A DNA stretch of 58,393 nt from Pontibacillus yanchengensis Y32 (GCF_000770635.1 NZ_AVBF01000022.1:1-58393), one strand, 5' to 3'. Shown: positions 26,652 through 36,141, counted from the stretch's first letter. Notes: generated by a model not told the origin, from the letters alone. A program made the numbers and translations.

Positions 26652-27611
26652 TTATACCTGGTTCACCACATAGGTTGCTTGCTTTCCTTGTAAAACATCT
26701 GCTACATTTTGCGCAGCTTTCGTTTTCAATTCTTTTTCAGATTCTTCGGAGTACCAAGCAATGTGTGGTGTTAGTAGCACCTGATCCATTTCCAGCATAG
26801 GGTGATCTGCTGAAATAGGTTCTGTTTCCAGCACATCTAATGCAGCTCCTGCAATGGCATTGTTTTTTAAGGCTTCTACTAAAGCTTCCTCGTCCACAAT
26901 CGGACCACGTGCAGTATTAATTAATGTAGCGCTAGGCTTCATAAATGAGAATTCAGCTCCTCCCACAAGACCCCTAGTTTGCTCATTCAATGGAACATGA
27001 ACGCTTAGAAAATCTGCTTGTTGGAACAGTTCTTCCCACTCTACTGACGTAACACCGGCGCGAATCGCATCTTCATCTGTTAGGAACGGATCGAAAGTAA
27101 CGATTTCAAGTCCGAATACTTTGGCTTTCTCAGCTACTGTTCTGGCAATGTTGCCAAAGCCTATTAAACCGAGCACTTTTCCCTGTAAACGTGAAATAGG
27201 CTTGGCCCAGTTAAAGTTCCAGTTTCCGTTCTTAACCTGTTGATTTTGCTCCGCTACTTTTCTTGCGGAAGATAATAGTAACGCCAACGTATGATCAGCC
27301 ACCTCGTCTAAACAATAATCCGTTACATTGCAAACGGAAATACCTTTTTCTGTAGCTGCTCTCACATCCACTGAATCGTAGCCTATTCCATACCGCGCAA
27401 TGACTTTACACCGCTCCATCTCCTCAATGACAGATGCAGTAATCTGTGAGTATTGAGTTAGAATTCCATCGGCATCCCTACAAGCTTCAATGACCTCTTC
27501 TTCTGTTTTACATTGATAAGCTACAAGCTCTCCACCCGCACGTTCAATCACCTCTCGCTCAGGTTGGAGCGTATCGTATTCATAGTCTGTAACAACTACC
27601 TTAAACTTCAT
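26652..27611 (-). CDS. D-isomer-specific 2-hydroxyacid dehydrogenase (NAD-dependent)
   Basis: The 319-aa protein has the Rossmann motif GLIGFGNIA and the family catalytic triad: Arg in NTARGPIV, Glu in LDVLETEP and His in LTPHIAWYS. The family reduces or oxidises 2-keto/2-hydroxy acids such as glyoxylate, hydroxypyruvate or phosphoglycerate. Its substrate here is unknown. Position between the AEC transporter and the HPr-like gene suggests a role in sugar-acid metabolism. AGGAGAG precedes the ATG. Confidence 0.9.
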   Translation of the reverse strand: MKFKVVVTDYEYDTLQPEREVIERAGGELVAYQCKTEEEVIEACRDADGILTQYSQITASVIEEMERCKVIARYGIGYDSVDVRAATEKGISVCNVTDYCLDEVADHTLALLLSSARKVAEQNQQVKNGNWNFNWAKPISRLQGKVLGLIGFGNIARTVAEKAKVFGLEIVTFDPFLTDEDAIRAGVTSVEWEELFQQADFLSVHVPLNEQTRGLVGGAEFSFMKPSATLINTARGPIVDEEALVEALKNNAIAGAALDVLETEPISADHPMLEMDQVLLTPHIAWYSEESEKELKTKAAQNVADVLQGKQATYVVNQV

Positions 27612-27626
27612 CCTATCTCTCCTCTT

Positions 27627-28523
27627 TTACGCCATGAATGTTAATAAAGCAGTAATGGTAATAATACTGGCAAGCGTTGTTACCAGGGTAATGCTTGAGA
27701 CCAGTTCTGGTCGAGAATCAAATTCAACAGCATACATCGTTGTTGTAGCAGCAGATGGCATCGCCGCAGATAAAATAAGTACTTTTCCAAGTAAATCGCC
27801 CATCGGTAGTATCATCACGAGACCGAAAGCGATTAATGGTGATGCTAGTAACCGAATGGCAGATGCTTTCGTAATCTTTCCCCATTCCATCGACTTGATC
27901 GAAATATCAGCTAACTGCATGCCTAGTACAATCATAACACCAGGAATTGCTCCATCCGCAATGAGCTTAATTGCGGAGAGTATATTCTCTGGCATTGTCA
28001 CGTTTGTTACATTTAATAGCAAGGAAATAATCGCTGCATAGGTTGCGGGCATTTTCATAACTGATTGAAAAGCTAGCTTCATTCCAGACTGACCTCGGGC
28101 TGCATAGTACACACCGAAAAAGTTCATGATGATCGCTTGCAGGACAAGAAAGGATATAGAGTATGCAAATCCCTCTTCTCCAAATGCAAACAATACAATC
28201 GGAGCACCATAATTACCAGAATTCATGAAAGCAGTAGATAAAATCATCCCACTTTCTTCGGCTTCATTGTATCCACTCACCTTTTTCATCACCTTATTAA
28301 TGGTAATGATGGAAACCAATAAACCAATAGAAAAAATTACAATGCTAACGTATTCACTATTCAAATCAGCATCATAGAATGTTTCAAAGACAAGGCATGG
28401 CGTTAAAATATATATTGCAATGGTTGAAACTGATTTAATGTCGAGCTTTTTCCACTTTTGTATGCCATATCCACTTAAAAATACAAGTAGAACTGGCAAA
28501 ACGACTTCTATAAATACACTCAA
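27627..28523 (-). CDS. AEC-family transporter
   Basis: The 298-aa protein has about ten membrane segments and fits the auxin efflux carrier (AEC) family, which in bacteria transports malate, malonate or other organic acids. Typical features are AFMNSGNYGAPIVLFAFGEE and the C-terminal half MPSAATTTMYAVEFD. The start is an in-frame TTG at 28523, six bases after the dgoD stop, with a weak site, so translation is probably coupled to dgoD. It may import galactonate or export a pathway product. Confidence 0.88.
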   Translation of the reverse strand: MSVFIEVVLPVLLVFLSGYGIQKWKKLDIKSVSTIAIYILTPCLVFETFYDADLNSEYVSIVIFSIGLLVSIITINKVMKKVSGYNEAEESGMILSTAFMNSGNYGAPIVLFAFGEEGFAYSISFLVLQAIIMNFFGVYYAARGQSGMKLAFQSVMKMPATYAAIISLLLNVTNVTMPENILSAIKLIADGAIPGVMIVLGMQLADISIKSMEWGKITKASAIRLLASPLIAFGLVMILPMGDLLGKVLILSAAMPSAATTTMYAVEFDSRPELVSSITLVTTLASIITITALLTFMA

Positions 28524-28529
28524 CAGGCA

Positions 28530-29678
28530 TTACCACTCGGCGATAGTGCCGTCCTTATGTCTCCATACAGGATTACGCCAGCGGTGCCCTTCGTCAGCCA
28601 TTTTCTTCACATGCTCTTCATTAATCTCAATCCCAAGACCTGGTCCTTTAGGCATTGCTACATAGCCATCCTTGTAATCAAATACAGATTTATCCTGAAT
28701 GTAATCAAGTAAATCACTACCTTTATTGTAGTGAATTCCTAAACTTTGCTCTTGAATAAACGCATTATGACTTGTGGCATCCGTCTGCAAGCAAGCTGCG
28801 AGCGCGATTGGTCCAAGCGGACAATGGGGCGCTACAGCCACGTCATAAGCTTCTGCCATCGTGAAGATTTTTTTGCATTCTGTAATCCCGCCAGCGTGTG
28901 AGAGGTCCGGTTGGATAATATCGACGTACCCATTAGCTAATGTATCTTTGAAATCCCAACGAGAATACATGCGCTCCCCTGTCGCAATCGGTGTCGTCGT
29001 GTGTGCCGCAATGTCACGCAACGCTTCATTATGTTCCGGTAGAACAGGTTCTTCAATAAACATAGGCTTATATGGTTCTAACTCTTTCACGAGCACTTTG
29101 GCCATTGCTTTATGAACGCGTCCATGAAAATCAATGCCAACCCCAATATGATTGCCAACCGCTTCACGGATTCCCGCAATACGAGAAACTGCTTTCTCTA
29201 CTTTTTCAAATGAATCAATGTATTGCATTTCTTCTGTACCATTCATTTTTACGGCGGTAAACCCTCTGTCGACAACATCCTTGGCAGCTTGTCCTACATC
29301 AGAAGGACGGTCGCCACCTATCCAAGAGTACACTTTAATCGAATCACGACATGCGCCACCCATAAGTTCATAGATGGGAGCATCATAAAATTTGCCTTTA
29401 ATATCCCATAATGCCTGGTCTATCCCGGCAATGGCACTCATTAAAATTGGACCTCCACGGTAAAAACCAGAACGATACATAACATTCCAATGGTCCTCAA
29501 TATGGAGAGGATTTCTTCCAATCAGATAATCACTCAGTTCATTGACTGCAGCTTTCACCGTTTCAGCACGGCCTTCTACCACTGGCTCTCCCCAGCCTGT
29601 AATGCCTTCGTCTGTTTGGATTTTCAAAAAGCACCATCTTGGAGGAACTACATATGTTTCCAGATTGGTTATCTTCAT
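28530..29678 (-). CDS. dgoD: D-galactonate dehydratase
   Basis: The 382-aa protein has the same length as E. coli DgoD and very similar sequence throughout, including [62 protein letters not shown] and [15 protein letters not shown]. It belongs to the mandelate racemase/enolase superfamily, with Mg ligands in the Asp/Glu/Glu set and a His in the HCPLGP region. It converts D-galactonate to 2-dehydro-3-deoxy-D-galactonate. A good site precedes the ATG, two bases after the eda stop. D-gluconate dehydration is the main alternative, but the DgoD match is closer. Confidence 0.93.
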   Translation of the reverse strand: MKITNLETYVVPPRWCFLKIQTDEGITGWGEPVVEGRAETVKAAVNELSDYLIGRNPLHIEDHWNVMYRSGFYRGGPILMSAIAGIDQALWDIKGKFYDAPIYELMGGACRDSIKVYSWIGGDRPSDVGQAAKDVVDRGFTAVKMNGTEEMQYIDSFEKVEKAVSRIAGIREAVGNHIGVGIDFHGRVHKAMAKVLVKELEPYKPMFIEEPVLPEHNEALRDIAAHTTTPIATGERMYSRWDFKDTLANGYVDIIQPDLSHAGGITECKKIFTMAEAYDVAVAPHCPLGPIALAACLQTDATSHNAFIQEQSLGIHYNKGSDLLDYIQDKSVFDYKDGYVAMPKGPGLGIEINEEHVKKMADEGHRWRNPVWRHKDGTIAEW

Positions 29679-29680
29679 CG

Positions 29681-30337
29681 TTACTTGCTCTCCTTCCTTG
29701 CCCCTTTGATTGCTTCTCGGAATTGGATTGCTTTATTGGTTAGCGTATCGAAATCTTTAGCTTGAATAGCTTTTTTATCAAGAAGTGATCCGCCAGCACC
29801 TACAGCAGCAGCACCATTTTCCATAAACGTACCAACATTCTCGGCAGTAACCCCACCTGTTGGAATCATCGGTATATGACCTAGAGGCCCTTGAAGATCT
29901 TTAATGTACCCAGGCCCAAATGAAGTGGCTGGGAACACTTTAACAAGATCCGCCCCACTCTCATACGCTGTCACCATTTCCGTTGGCGTTAAAACACCTG
30001 GGATTGAAATAGCACCATATCGGTTCGTTAGTTCAACCATTTCTTTATTAAAAGATGGAGAGAACACAAAGTCAGCATGCGCTTCAATTGCTCGCTTCGC
30101 TGTAGCTGCATCAAGAACTGTTCCAGCTCCTACTAACGCTTGATCACCATAAGTATGCTTGATCTCGTCTATCATGCGAAATGCACCAGGAGTATCCACG
30201 GTAATTTCGAGTGCACCAACGCCTCCTTTGATAAGAGCATCCGCAATATGGTGGATGTCTTCTTCCTTTGGTTGCCGAATTACGGCGATAAGACCAGAAT
30301 CGATTAACTGAGAAATTTTCTTATGCTTTGTCATCAT
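29681..30337 (-). CDS. eda: 2-dehydro-3-deoxy-6-phosphogalactonate/gluconate aldolase
   Basis: The 218-aa protein is a class I KDPG/KDPGal aldolase. Signatures are [11 protein letters not shown] with the catalytic Glu, [15 protein letters not shown] and the Schiff-base Lys in [17 protein letters not shown]. It yields pyruvate and glyceraldehyde-3-phosphate, the last step of the De Ley-Doudoroff route. It lies between kdgK and dgoD. Either sugar epimer may be accepted; dgoA-type use is suggested by the adjacent dgoD. Confidence 0.92.
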   Translation of the reverse strand: MMTKHKKISQLIDSGLIAVIRQPKEEDIHHIADALIKGGVGALEITVDTPGAFRMIDEIKHTYGDQALVGAGTVLDAATAKRAIEAHADFVFSPSFNKEMVELTNRYGAISIPGVLTPTEMVTAYESGADLVKVFPATSFGPGYIKDLQGPLGHIPMIPTGGVTAENVGTFMENGAAAVGAGGSLLDKKAIQAKDFDTLTNKAIQFREAIKGARKESK

Positions 30338-30349
30338 GTTCCTCCTCCA

Positions 30350-31318
30350 TTACCTTTTCACATCTTGACCAGGATTTGATTGATTGGATAAAAATTGTTC
30401 CAATGTAGGTCTAGTTGGCAATCCTTCAATATCGCCATTTACTTTTACAACGAGTGAACCAATGGCATTCCCTCGCTTCACTCCTTCAGGGATGGTGTGT
30501 CCATCCAAGTAAGCACTGATCACACCTACCGCAAAACCATCTCCAGCACCAACTGGATCCACTACTTGCTCAACCGGGAATCCTTCAACAAATGATTCAC
30601 CATCAGATAAAATGTACGCACCATCTTTTCCTTTTTTGACGATGATATGCTGAGCTTCCGATGTTTTCAGTTTCATAGCCATAGCTCTGACATCTTTTTC
30701 TCCTGTGAGAAAAGCTCCCTCATCCTCGCCAGCAAGGATGATGTCTGAATGTGTGGCCATTTCTAGTAAGGTTTTTTTTGCTTCATCTAGATCGTTCCAA
30801 AGCTTATAGCGAATGTTTGGATCAAATACAATCGGTATACTGTGCTTTTGCGCATAGGTGATAGCCTGAAAAACAGCCTCTTTACAGGTTGAACTTAATG
30901 CAGGCGTTATCCCAGTAAGATGTAAAACGCGAGCTTCTTTTATGTAGTCTTCACTTACATCTTCCTTGGTTAAAGTGCTTGCTGCGGATTGATGACGATA
31001 GTAGTGAACACGCACGTCTTCTGGTGACAATGATTCTTTGAAGAAGATACCAGTAGGTGCTTGATTAGTCAGCTGAACCTGCGTAGTATCGACTCCTTCA
31101 CCTCGAATAAAGTGGTGAATATATGTGCCGAACGGATCATCCCCAAGCTTACTCAGCCAACCCGACTTATACCCAAGCCGAGCAAGACCAATCGCAACAT
31201 TAGACTCCGCTCCCCCAATTTGCTTTTTGAATTGATGTACATATGGAATAGGTAAAGACTCATTCCCTGTAAAAAGGACCATTGTCTCCCCCATGGTTAC
31301 TACGTCAATCTGTTTCAT
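30350..31318 (-). CDS. kdgK: 2-dehydro-3-deoxygluconate/galactonate kinase (PfkB family)
   Basis: The 322-aa sugar kinase has the PfkB N-terminal pattern GGAESNVAIGLARLG and the ATP-site/catalytic motif DPVGAGDGFAVG. It phosphorylates KDG or KDGal at C6. The ATG at 31318 is chosen because AGAGGTG precedes it; GTG 31327 lies in the site. It is the first gene of the minus-strand operon kdgK-eda-dgoD-AEC-dehydrogenase-HPr-like, with a cre match just upstream. Confidence 0.92.
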   Translation of the reverse strand: MKQIDVVTMGETMVLFTGNESLPIPYVHQFKKQIGGAESNVAIGLARLGYKSGWLSKLGDDPFGTYIHHFIRGEGVDTTQVQLTNQAPTGIFFKESLSPEDVRVHYYRHQSAASTLTKEDVSEDYIKEARVLHLTGITPALSSTCKEAVFQAITYAQKHSIPIVFDPNIRYKLWNDLDEAKKTLLEMATHSDIILAGEDEGAFLTGEKDVRAMAMKLKTSEAQHIIVKKGKDGAYILSDGESFVEGFPVEQVVDPVGAGDGFAVGVISAYLDGHTIPEGVKRGNAIGSLVVKVNGDIEGLPTRPTLEQFLSNQSNPGQDVKR

Positions 31319-31344
31319 AGAGCTCACCTCTTTAATAGATGTTT

Positions 31345-31358
31345 TGGAATCGCTTACT
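31345..31358. promoter_or_regulatory. cre-like site before kdgK
   Basis: TGGAATCGCTTACT fits the CcpA cre consensus TGNAANCGNWNNCW at every fixed position. It lies 27-40 bases before the kdgK start codon and would allow carbon catabolite repression of the operon. Confidence 0.6.
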
Positions 31359-31485
31359 GTAGGATGAAAAATATATGAATTTTGCTATGGATGTGCGTGT
31401 TAATTAGCTTTAGTTCAGAAGACTTAATTAGGACCTTAGTGAGATCTTGATATAGGCAGGGGGGCAGGGTGGGGGGGGCCTGGAT

Positions 31486-31880
31486 ATGCGTGGGTTCTTC
31501 CGCGATATGCGTGGGTTTCCCTCTGATATGCGTGGGTTTTTCCTCGATATGCGTGAGTTTTCCTCTGATATGCGTGGGTTCTTCCACGATATGCGTGGGT
31601 TCTTCCACGATATGCGTGGGTTCTTCCACGATATGCGTGGGTTTTTCCTCGATATGCGTGAGTTTTCCACCTATATGCGTGAGTTTTCCTCTGATATGCG
31701 TGAGTTTTCCTCTGATATGCGTGGGTTTTCCTCTGATATGCGTGGGTTCCTTCTGATATCCGCTGCTTTCCCACGATATCCGCTATTTTCCCACCTATAT
31801 CCGCTGCTTTCCCACCTATATCCGCTACTTCTCCACCTATATCCGCTACTTCTCCACCTATATCCGCTACTTTTCACGCC
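31486..31880. repeat. Large 21-bp tandem repeat in two subtypes
   Basis: About 13 units of the form GATATGCGTGGGTTTTTCCTC are followed directly by about six units of the form TATATCCGCTACTTCTCCACC, almost all 21 bases long. The region lies between the galactonate operon and the TRAP genes. Because 21 is a multiple of three, several frames stay open through it, but these are artefacts. Units differ by point changes, and adjacent identical units (three with GTTCTTCCAC) suggest recent expansion. Confidence 0.95.
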
Positions 31881-31917
31881 TTGCCCGTAAGCTACAGCAT
31901 TTCCACCACTTCCATAA

Positions 31918-31965
31918 TAAAAAAAGAAGGAGGATTCTCTACAGGTGTGCAAAGAATCCTACTTC
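31918..31965 (-). terminator. Terminator after dctM
   Basis: GAAGGAGGATTCT (31926-31938) pairs with AGAATCCTACTTC (31953-31965) with one mismatch. On the minus strand the stem is followed by seven T. Confidence 0.88.
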
Positions 31966-31971
31966 ATTACG

Positions 31972-33252
31972 TTATCCTCCTAGGCTCACCAACCACATGG
32001 AGACTGGTGGTGCGAAAATGATGATGGCTAAGGAAATTAACATAGCTATAAAGAATGGCAAGATTGCCTTCGAAAGTTGTTCGATAGATAAGCCCGATAT
32101 ACCTGAGCCGACGAATAGATTTACGCCTAGTGGTGGTGTAATGAATCCGATTGCCAGGTTTACGACCATGATGATACCGAAATGGATTGGGTCGTAGCCA
32201 ATGTTTGTTGCAATTGGCAGTAGAATTGGCGTCAGGATAATAATGGCAGCTAGTGTATCCATGAAACAACCTACAATTAATAATAAAACGGTAATCATTA
32301 ACATGATAACAATTTGGCTATCACTTACAGAAAGCATCATGTTCGCTACTTGATCTGGAATACGCTCGATTGTAAGTAAACGTCCGAATGCTGTTGCTGT
32401 TCCTACAATAATCAAGATAGTTGCTGTGGTTAATGAAGAATCAATTAACAATTTTGGAATGTGCTTGAACTTTAGCTCACCATACAAGAATAGTCCTGCG
32501 ATTAAACTATACACAACAGCAATTACAGCTGCTTCTGTTGGTGTGAAGTAACCACCATAAATTCCGCCTAAAATGATCACAGGAATAATCAATGCCCATT
32601 TAGCTTCCCAAAATGTGCTAAAGATATTGGATAGGGTTGTCTTCTCCCCTGTTCCACCATAATTATGTTTTTTGGAATAGATGTACGCCCAAATCATAAG
32701 AGATAGACCTACTAATACACCAGGGAAAATACCTGCAACGAACATGTCGCCAACAGATGCGCCACCTACAACTCCGTAAATAACCATCGGAATACTTGGT
32801 GGGATAATAACACCGATTGAGCCTGCTGCTGCTACAACAGCGGTTGCGAATTTTTTATCATATCCTTTACGTACCATGGAAGGAATCATAATTCCGCCAA
32901 TTGCCGCTACAGTTGCTGGTCCTGAACCAGAAATAGCAGCGAAGAACATACATGTTACGATTGTTGCCATTGCGAAACCGCCAGTTTTGTTACCAACTAA
33001 CGCGTTTGCAAAATTAAATAATCGTTCTGATATACCACCTTTACCCATCACTTCACCAGCGAGGATAAAGAATGGAACAGCCATAATTGGGAAGGAGTCC
33101 ATAGCTGTTACTAGTTCCTTCATAAGAAAATTTAACGGAAGTGCTCCTGTGTACACGATCGTTGCAAGTGTGGACAAGCCGAGCGCAATCCCGATTGGTA
33201 CACTTAAGAGTAAAAAGAGGGCAAAGCTTCCGAATAATATTCCTGCTGTCAT
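31972..33252 (-). CDS. dctM: TRAP transporter large permease subunit (DctM family)
   Basis: The 426-aa protein has about 12 membrane segments and matches the DctM family (VPFFILAGEVMGKGGISERLF, GSGPATVAAIGGIMIPSM, VIIPPSIPMVIYG, NLAIGFITPPLGVNLFV). It forms the transport channel driven by ion gradients, together with DctQ. Its start overlaps the dctQ stop (TAATG). Context with gnd, gntK and the galactonate genes suggests gluconate or galactonate as substrate. Confidence 0.94.
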   Translation of the reverse strand: MTAGILFGSFALFLLLSVPIGIALGLSTLATIVYTGALPLNFLMKELVTAMDSFPIMAVPFFILAGEVMGKGGISERLFNFANALVGNKTGGFAMATIVTCMFFAAISGSGPATVAAIGGIMIPSMVRKGYDKKFATAVVAAAGSIGVIIPPSIPMVIYGVVGGASVGDMFVAGIFPGVLVGLSLMIWAYIYSKKHNYGGTGEKTTLSNIFSTFWEAKWALIIPVIILGGIYGGYFTPTEAAVIAVVYSLIAGLFLYGELKFKHIPKLLIDSSLTTATILIIVGTATAFGRLLTIERIPDQVANMMLSVSDSQIVIMLMITVLLLIVGCFMDTLAAIIILTPILLPIATNIGYDPIHFGIIMVVNLAIGFITPPLGVNLFVGSGISGLSIEQLSKAILPFFIAMLISLAIIIFAPPVSMWLVSLGG

Positions 33253-33788
33253 TACTCATCCCCACCTTTCACGTCTTGCATTTCTTCACGATCATTTTTT
33301 AAATTAATCTCATCTTTACCGATTAACATCCGGATTTGCTTATAGATGTTTTGGAGTAGTCGAATTGCTGTCAAACCTAAACCAATTGGAGCCGCTAGAT
33401 AAACAAGACCCATAGGGATATGTAAAGCTGGAGATTGCTGACCAAATGATAGAAGTTGTAGAGAAATTGAAGTTCCATATCGTACAACGAGAATAGCAAA
33501 TGTTAAGAATAGTAAGTTTGAAATAATAGATAATATGAGCTTTCCTCTGTCTTTTAATAGAAGTAACATCACATCGACTTTTAAGTGGCGTTGTTTTTTT
33601 ACACCGTAACTGATTCCAACGTAGACGAGCCAAATAAAGCAGTAGCGACCTAGTTCTTCAGACCATGACAGGGAATTTCCAGACAATCTCATGACAACCT
33701 GTAGGAAAATAACAGAAACCATGACTGAAGAGAACAGTACTAATAGGGCTTCTTCTATACGTTGGTCAATTGTTTTTAGTAATCTCAT
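33252..33788 (-). CDS. dctQ: TRAP transporter small permease subunit (DctQ family)
   Basis: The 178-aa protein has four membrane segments and the DctQ-type motif SWSEELGRYCFIWLVYVG. It pairs with DctM in the membrane. A GAGGTGA site precedes the ATG. Its end overlaps the dctM start, indicating translational coupling. The tail is charged. Confidence 0.93.
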   Translation of the reverse strand: MRLLKTIDQRIEEALLVLFSSVMVSVIFLQVVMRLSGNSLSWSEELGRYCFIWLVYVGISYGVKKQRHLKVDVMLLLLKDRGKLILSIISNLLFLTFAILVVRYGTSISLQLLSFGQQSPALHIPMGLVYLAAPIGLGLTAIRLLQNIYKQIRMLIGKDEINLKNDREEMQDVKGGDE

Positions 33789-33970
33789 CGTTTCACCTCA
33801 GATCATGCTTATCTAGCAGTAGTTTATAGTTTGATAGATTATAGAAAGGCGTAAATGTCCGGTTAGCTACGTACAAACTATCAACTGTAGTAGCAGAAAG
33901 TTTGCTGTGAGCTGACTCTAGACATATTGCGCCAGTAATAATGAATCCTCTTCTTTTCAAAAAGGGAAGG

Positions 33971-33993
33971 AGGTAGAGCAGAAAGCCCTACCT
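33971..33993 (-). terminator. Stem-loop between dctP and dctQ, possible attenuator
   Basis: AGGTAG (33971-33976) pairs with CTACCT (33988-33993), extended by GC pairs across one mismatch, with loop AGAAA. It lies just after the dctP stop codon. Such intra-operon hairpins often lower permease expression relative to the abundant binding protein or stabilise the upstream message. Confidence 0.5.
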
Positions 33994-34015
33994 TATCCTC
34001 TTCTTCTAAATGTAC

Positions 34016-35083
34016 TTATTCTGTTTCTTTCTTCGCTTTTTCAACTTCTTTATAGATATTGTCTACAACATCTTCACCAATCTTGCTCTTGTATTTTTCT
34101 ACAACTGGTTGAACAGCTTCTTTCATTTCTTTACGGTTTTCTTCACTAATTTCAGTGTACGTCATGCCTTCTTCTTGAAGTTTCTTCAAGTATTTCTCAT
34201 TCGCTTCACGGTTTAGCTTCTTCTCATACTTACCAGCTTCAACAGCTGCTTCTTCAACAATCTTCTTGTTTTCATCAGAAAGGTTGTCATAGAAGCTCTT
34301 GCTCATTAAGAATACGAATGGGCTATAGATGTGGTGTGTATTAGAAACGTGCTTCTGTACTTCATAGAACTTTTGTAGATAGATTGTTGCATATGGGTTT
34401 TCCTGACCATCTACTGTACCTTGTTGCATTGCTGTAAATAGCTCAGTGAAGGCCATTGGAGTTGGGTTGGCTCCAAGTTTGTTAAATGCGTCTAAGTGTA
34501 AGTCGTTCTCCATCGTACGTAGCTTAAGACCTTCGAAGTCTTCTATTGATTTGATTGCACGCTTAGAGTTTGTTACATCACGGAAACCATTTTCCCAATA
34601 AGCAAGTCCTACAAGGTTTTGACTTTCAAGCTTTTTAAGTAGACCTTGACCTGTTTCACTAGCTAGTACTTTATCTGCTACTTCCGTATTCGGGAATAAG
34701 AACGGAATATCAAATACGCTAAATGCTGGAACGAAGTTTGCTAGTGGTGCTGTAGATGGAATTGTTACCTCTTGAGATCCTGTTTGTAGGTTCTCTGTCA
34801 TTGTACGGTCATCGCCTAGCTGACCACTATGGTATGTTTCAACTTTTATCTGGCCGTCTGTTTTCTTTTCAACGATTTCTTTGAACTTAAGTAAACCTTT
34901 ATATTGTGGGTGTTTGTCGTTAAGGCCAATTCCTGCTTTGATTGTTTTTGATTCCTTAGAACCTGAATCTGAACCTGAAGCGCTTCCATCATCTCCAGAA
35001 GCAGAGGAACCTCCCTCACTGCCGCATGCTGCTAGCACTAGCACCATAAGTGCTGTTAGTGCAACTGTGAAAAGTTTTTTCAT
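34016..35083 (-). CDS. dctP: TRAP transporter substrate-binding lipoprotein (DctP family)
   Basis: The 355-aa protein has a lipoprotein signal with lipobox LAAC, a Gly/Ser/Asp-rich linker (to about residue 45) and a DctP fold. LKLRTMEN carries the conserved Arg that binds the carboxylate of the ligand, and TAMQQGTVDGQENPYATI is typical. It captures a sugar acid outside the membrane. ATG 35083 follows GGGAGAG; the codon at 35089 is TTG. It lies 33 bases after gnd. Confidence 0.93.
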   Translation of the reverse strand: MKKLFTVALTALMVLVLAACGSEGGSSASGDDGSASGSDSGSKESKTIKAGIGLNDKHPQYKGLLKFKEIVEKKTDGQIKVETYHSGQLGDDRTMTENLQTGSQEVTIPSTAPLANFVPAFSVFDIPFLFPNTEVADKVLASETGQGLLKKLESQNLVGLAYWENGFRDVTNSKRAIKSIEDFEGLKLRTMENDLHLDAFNKLGANPTPMAFTELFTAMQQGTVDGQENPYATIYLQKFYEVQKHVSNTHHIYSPFVFLMSKSFYDNLSDENKKIVEEAAVEAGKYEKKLNREANEKYLKKLQEEGMTYTEISEENRKEMKEAVQPVVEKYKSKIGEDVVDNIYKEVEKAKKETE

Positions 35084-35116
35084 GACCAATCTCTCCCTTT
35101 TTTTGATATAAAATAT

Positions 35117-36013
35117 TTATTTCTTAACGACCGCATGGCCGCCAAACTCGTTTCGTAGGGCTGCTACTACTTTTCCTGTGAATGTATCGTCTTCTTGGGA
35201 ACGATAACGCATCATCAAGGACATCGTAATAACAGGTGCTGCTAATTCAAAATCAAGTGCAGACTCAACTGTCCACTTTCCTTCACCTGATGAATTCATT
35301 ACTCCTCGAATATCATCTAATTTTGCGTCTTTACTAAATGCATTTTCAGTAAGTTCCATTAACCATGAGCGAATGACAGAACCGTTATTCCAAACGTTAG
35401 CAACCTGCTCGTAATTGTAGTCGAATGGACTCTTCTCTAAAATATCGAATCCTTCGCCAATTGCTTGCATCATTCCGTACTCAATTCCGTTGTGAACCAT
35501 CTTTAGGAAGTGACCGCTTCCGGCACGCCCGGCAAAGTGGTAACCGCTTTCAATTGCAGTATCAGCAAAAATCGATTCAATCTTTCTGAATTCTGTTTCA
35601 TCGCCACCGATCATGTAGCAAGCTCCATTTCGAGCACCATCGGTTCCACCGCTCGTTCCTACATCAAAGTAGAAAAGACCTAGTTCTTGTAACTCTTCTG
35701 CACGTCGAAGCGTGTGTTTATAATTAGAGTTTCCTCCATCGATGACGCGATCCCCTTCATCTAATAAAGGTTTCAACTCTGATAAAACCTGTTCTGTAAT
35801 ATCTCCTGCTGGGACCATCATCCAAATGGTACGTGGTGATTCTAGGTTGTCTATGAGACTACGAATAGAATCAGCTGGAGAAGCACCATCTTGTGCAATG
35901 TTTTGTACTTGTTGGTCGTTGACGTCTGTTGCAACTACTTCATGACCATTGTCCATCAGGTTCAAGGCTAGATTGTAACCCATCTTCCCTAGACCAATAA
36001 GACCTAGCTTCAT
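35117..36013 (-). CDS. gnd: 6-phosphogluconate dehydrogenase (decarboxylating), short GndA/YqeC type
   Basis: The 298-aa protein has the N-terminal Rossmann motif GLIGLGKMGYNLA, the signature region VIDGGNSNYKHT with GTSGGTDGARNGACYMIGG and FLKMVHNGIEYGMM with the catalytic Lys. It oxidises 6-phosphogluconate to ribulose-5-phosphate and carbon dioxide. The frame opens at 36124, but GAGAGGAGCC lies before the ATG at 36013, which gives the normal protein start. The short form is often NAD-preferring. It is the first gene of gnd-dctPQM. Confidence 0.93.
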   Translation of the reverse strand: MKLGLIGLGKMGYNLALNLMDNGHEVVATDVNDQQVQNIAQDGASPADSIRSLIDNLESPRTIWMMVPAGDITEQVLSELKPLLDEGDRVIDGGNSNYKHTLRRAEELQELGLFYFDVGTSGGTDGARNGACYMIGGDETEFRKIESIFADTAIESGYHFAGRAGSGHFLKMVHNGIEYGMMQAIGEGFDILEKSPFDYNYEQVANVWNNGSVIRSWLMELTENAFSKDAKLDDIRGVMNSSGEGKWTVESALDFELAAPVITMSLMMRYRSQEDDTFTGKVVAALRNEFGGHAVVKK

Positions 36014-36062
36014 ATAAAGGCTCCTCTCTGTCTCTAAAACTATGTAAGTTTTGAAAAAATGC

Positions 36063-36141
36063 TGAAATATTTTTTCGTTAAATTCTATTATACATAAAAT
36101 TTTTTTCGTTACAAGCGTTTTCATGAAATTTTTTTCATCGA
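36063..36141. promoter_or_regulatory. Three phased TGAAAT-TTTTTTC operator repeats in the gnd/rpiR gap
   Basis: Similar 18-base motifs occur at 36063-36080 (TGAAATATTTTTTCGTTA), 36094-36111 (ATAAAATTTTTTTCGTTA) and 36124-36141 (TGAAATTTTTTTCATCGA). Starts are 31 and 30 bases apart, about three helical turns. The third lies in a perfect ATGAAA-N4-TTTCAT palindrome (36123-36138). They lie in the divergent promoter region and are the natural targets of the RpiR regulator. Confidence 0.7.
36110..36123. promoter_or_regulatory. cre-like site in the gnd/rpiR gap
   Basis: TACAAGCGTTTTCA matches the cre consensus TGNAANCGNWNNCW at all but one fixed position. It lies between the second and third operator repeats, so CcpA could act together with the RpiR protein. 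Confidence 0.45.

Noticed and set aside
29904-30143. Plus-strand frames antisense to the eda/dgoD/dctM genes
   Set aside because: Shadow frames of strongly coding genes; composition follows the complementary strand.
31486-31880. CRISPR array
   Set aside because: Units are contiguous 21-mers with no unique spacers, and no cas genes are present.
31354-31952. Several open frames on both strands giving repetitive peptides (RGKTHAY and ICVGF types)
   Set aside because: They arise because a 21-bp repeat keeps frames open. They occur in many frames at once, lack clear ribosome-binding sites and cross the change of repeat type.
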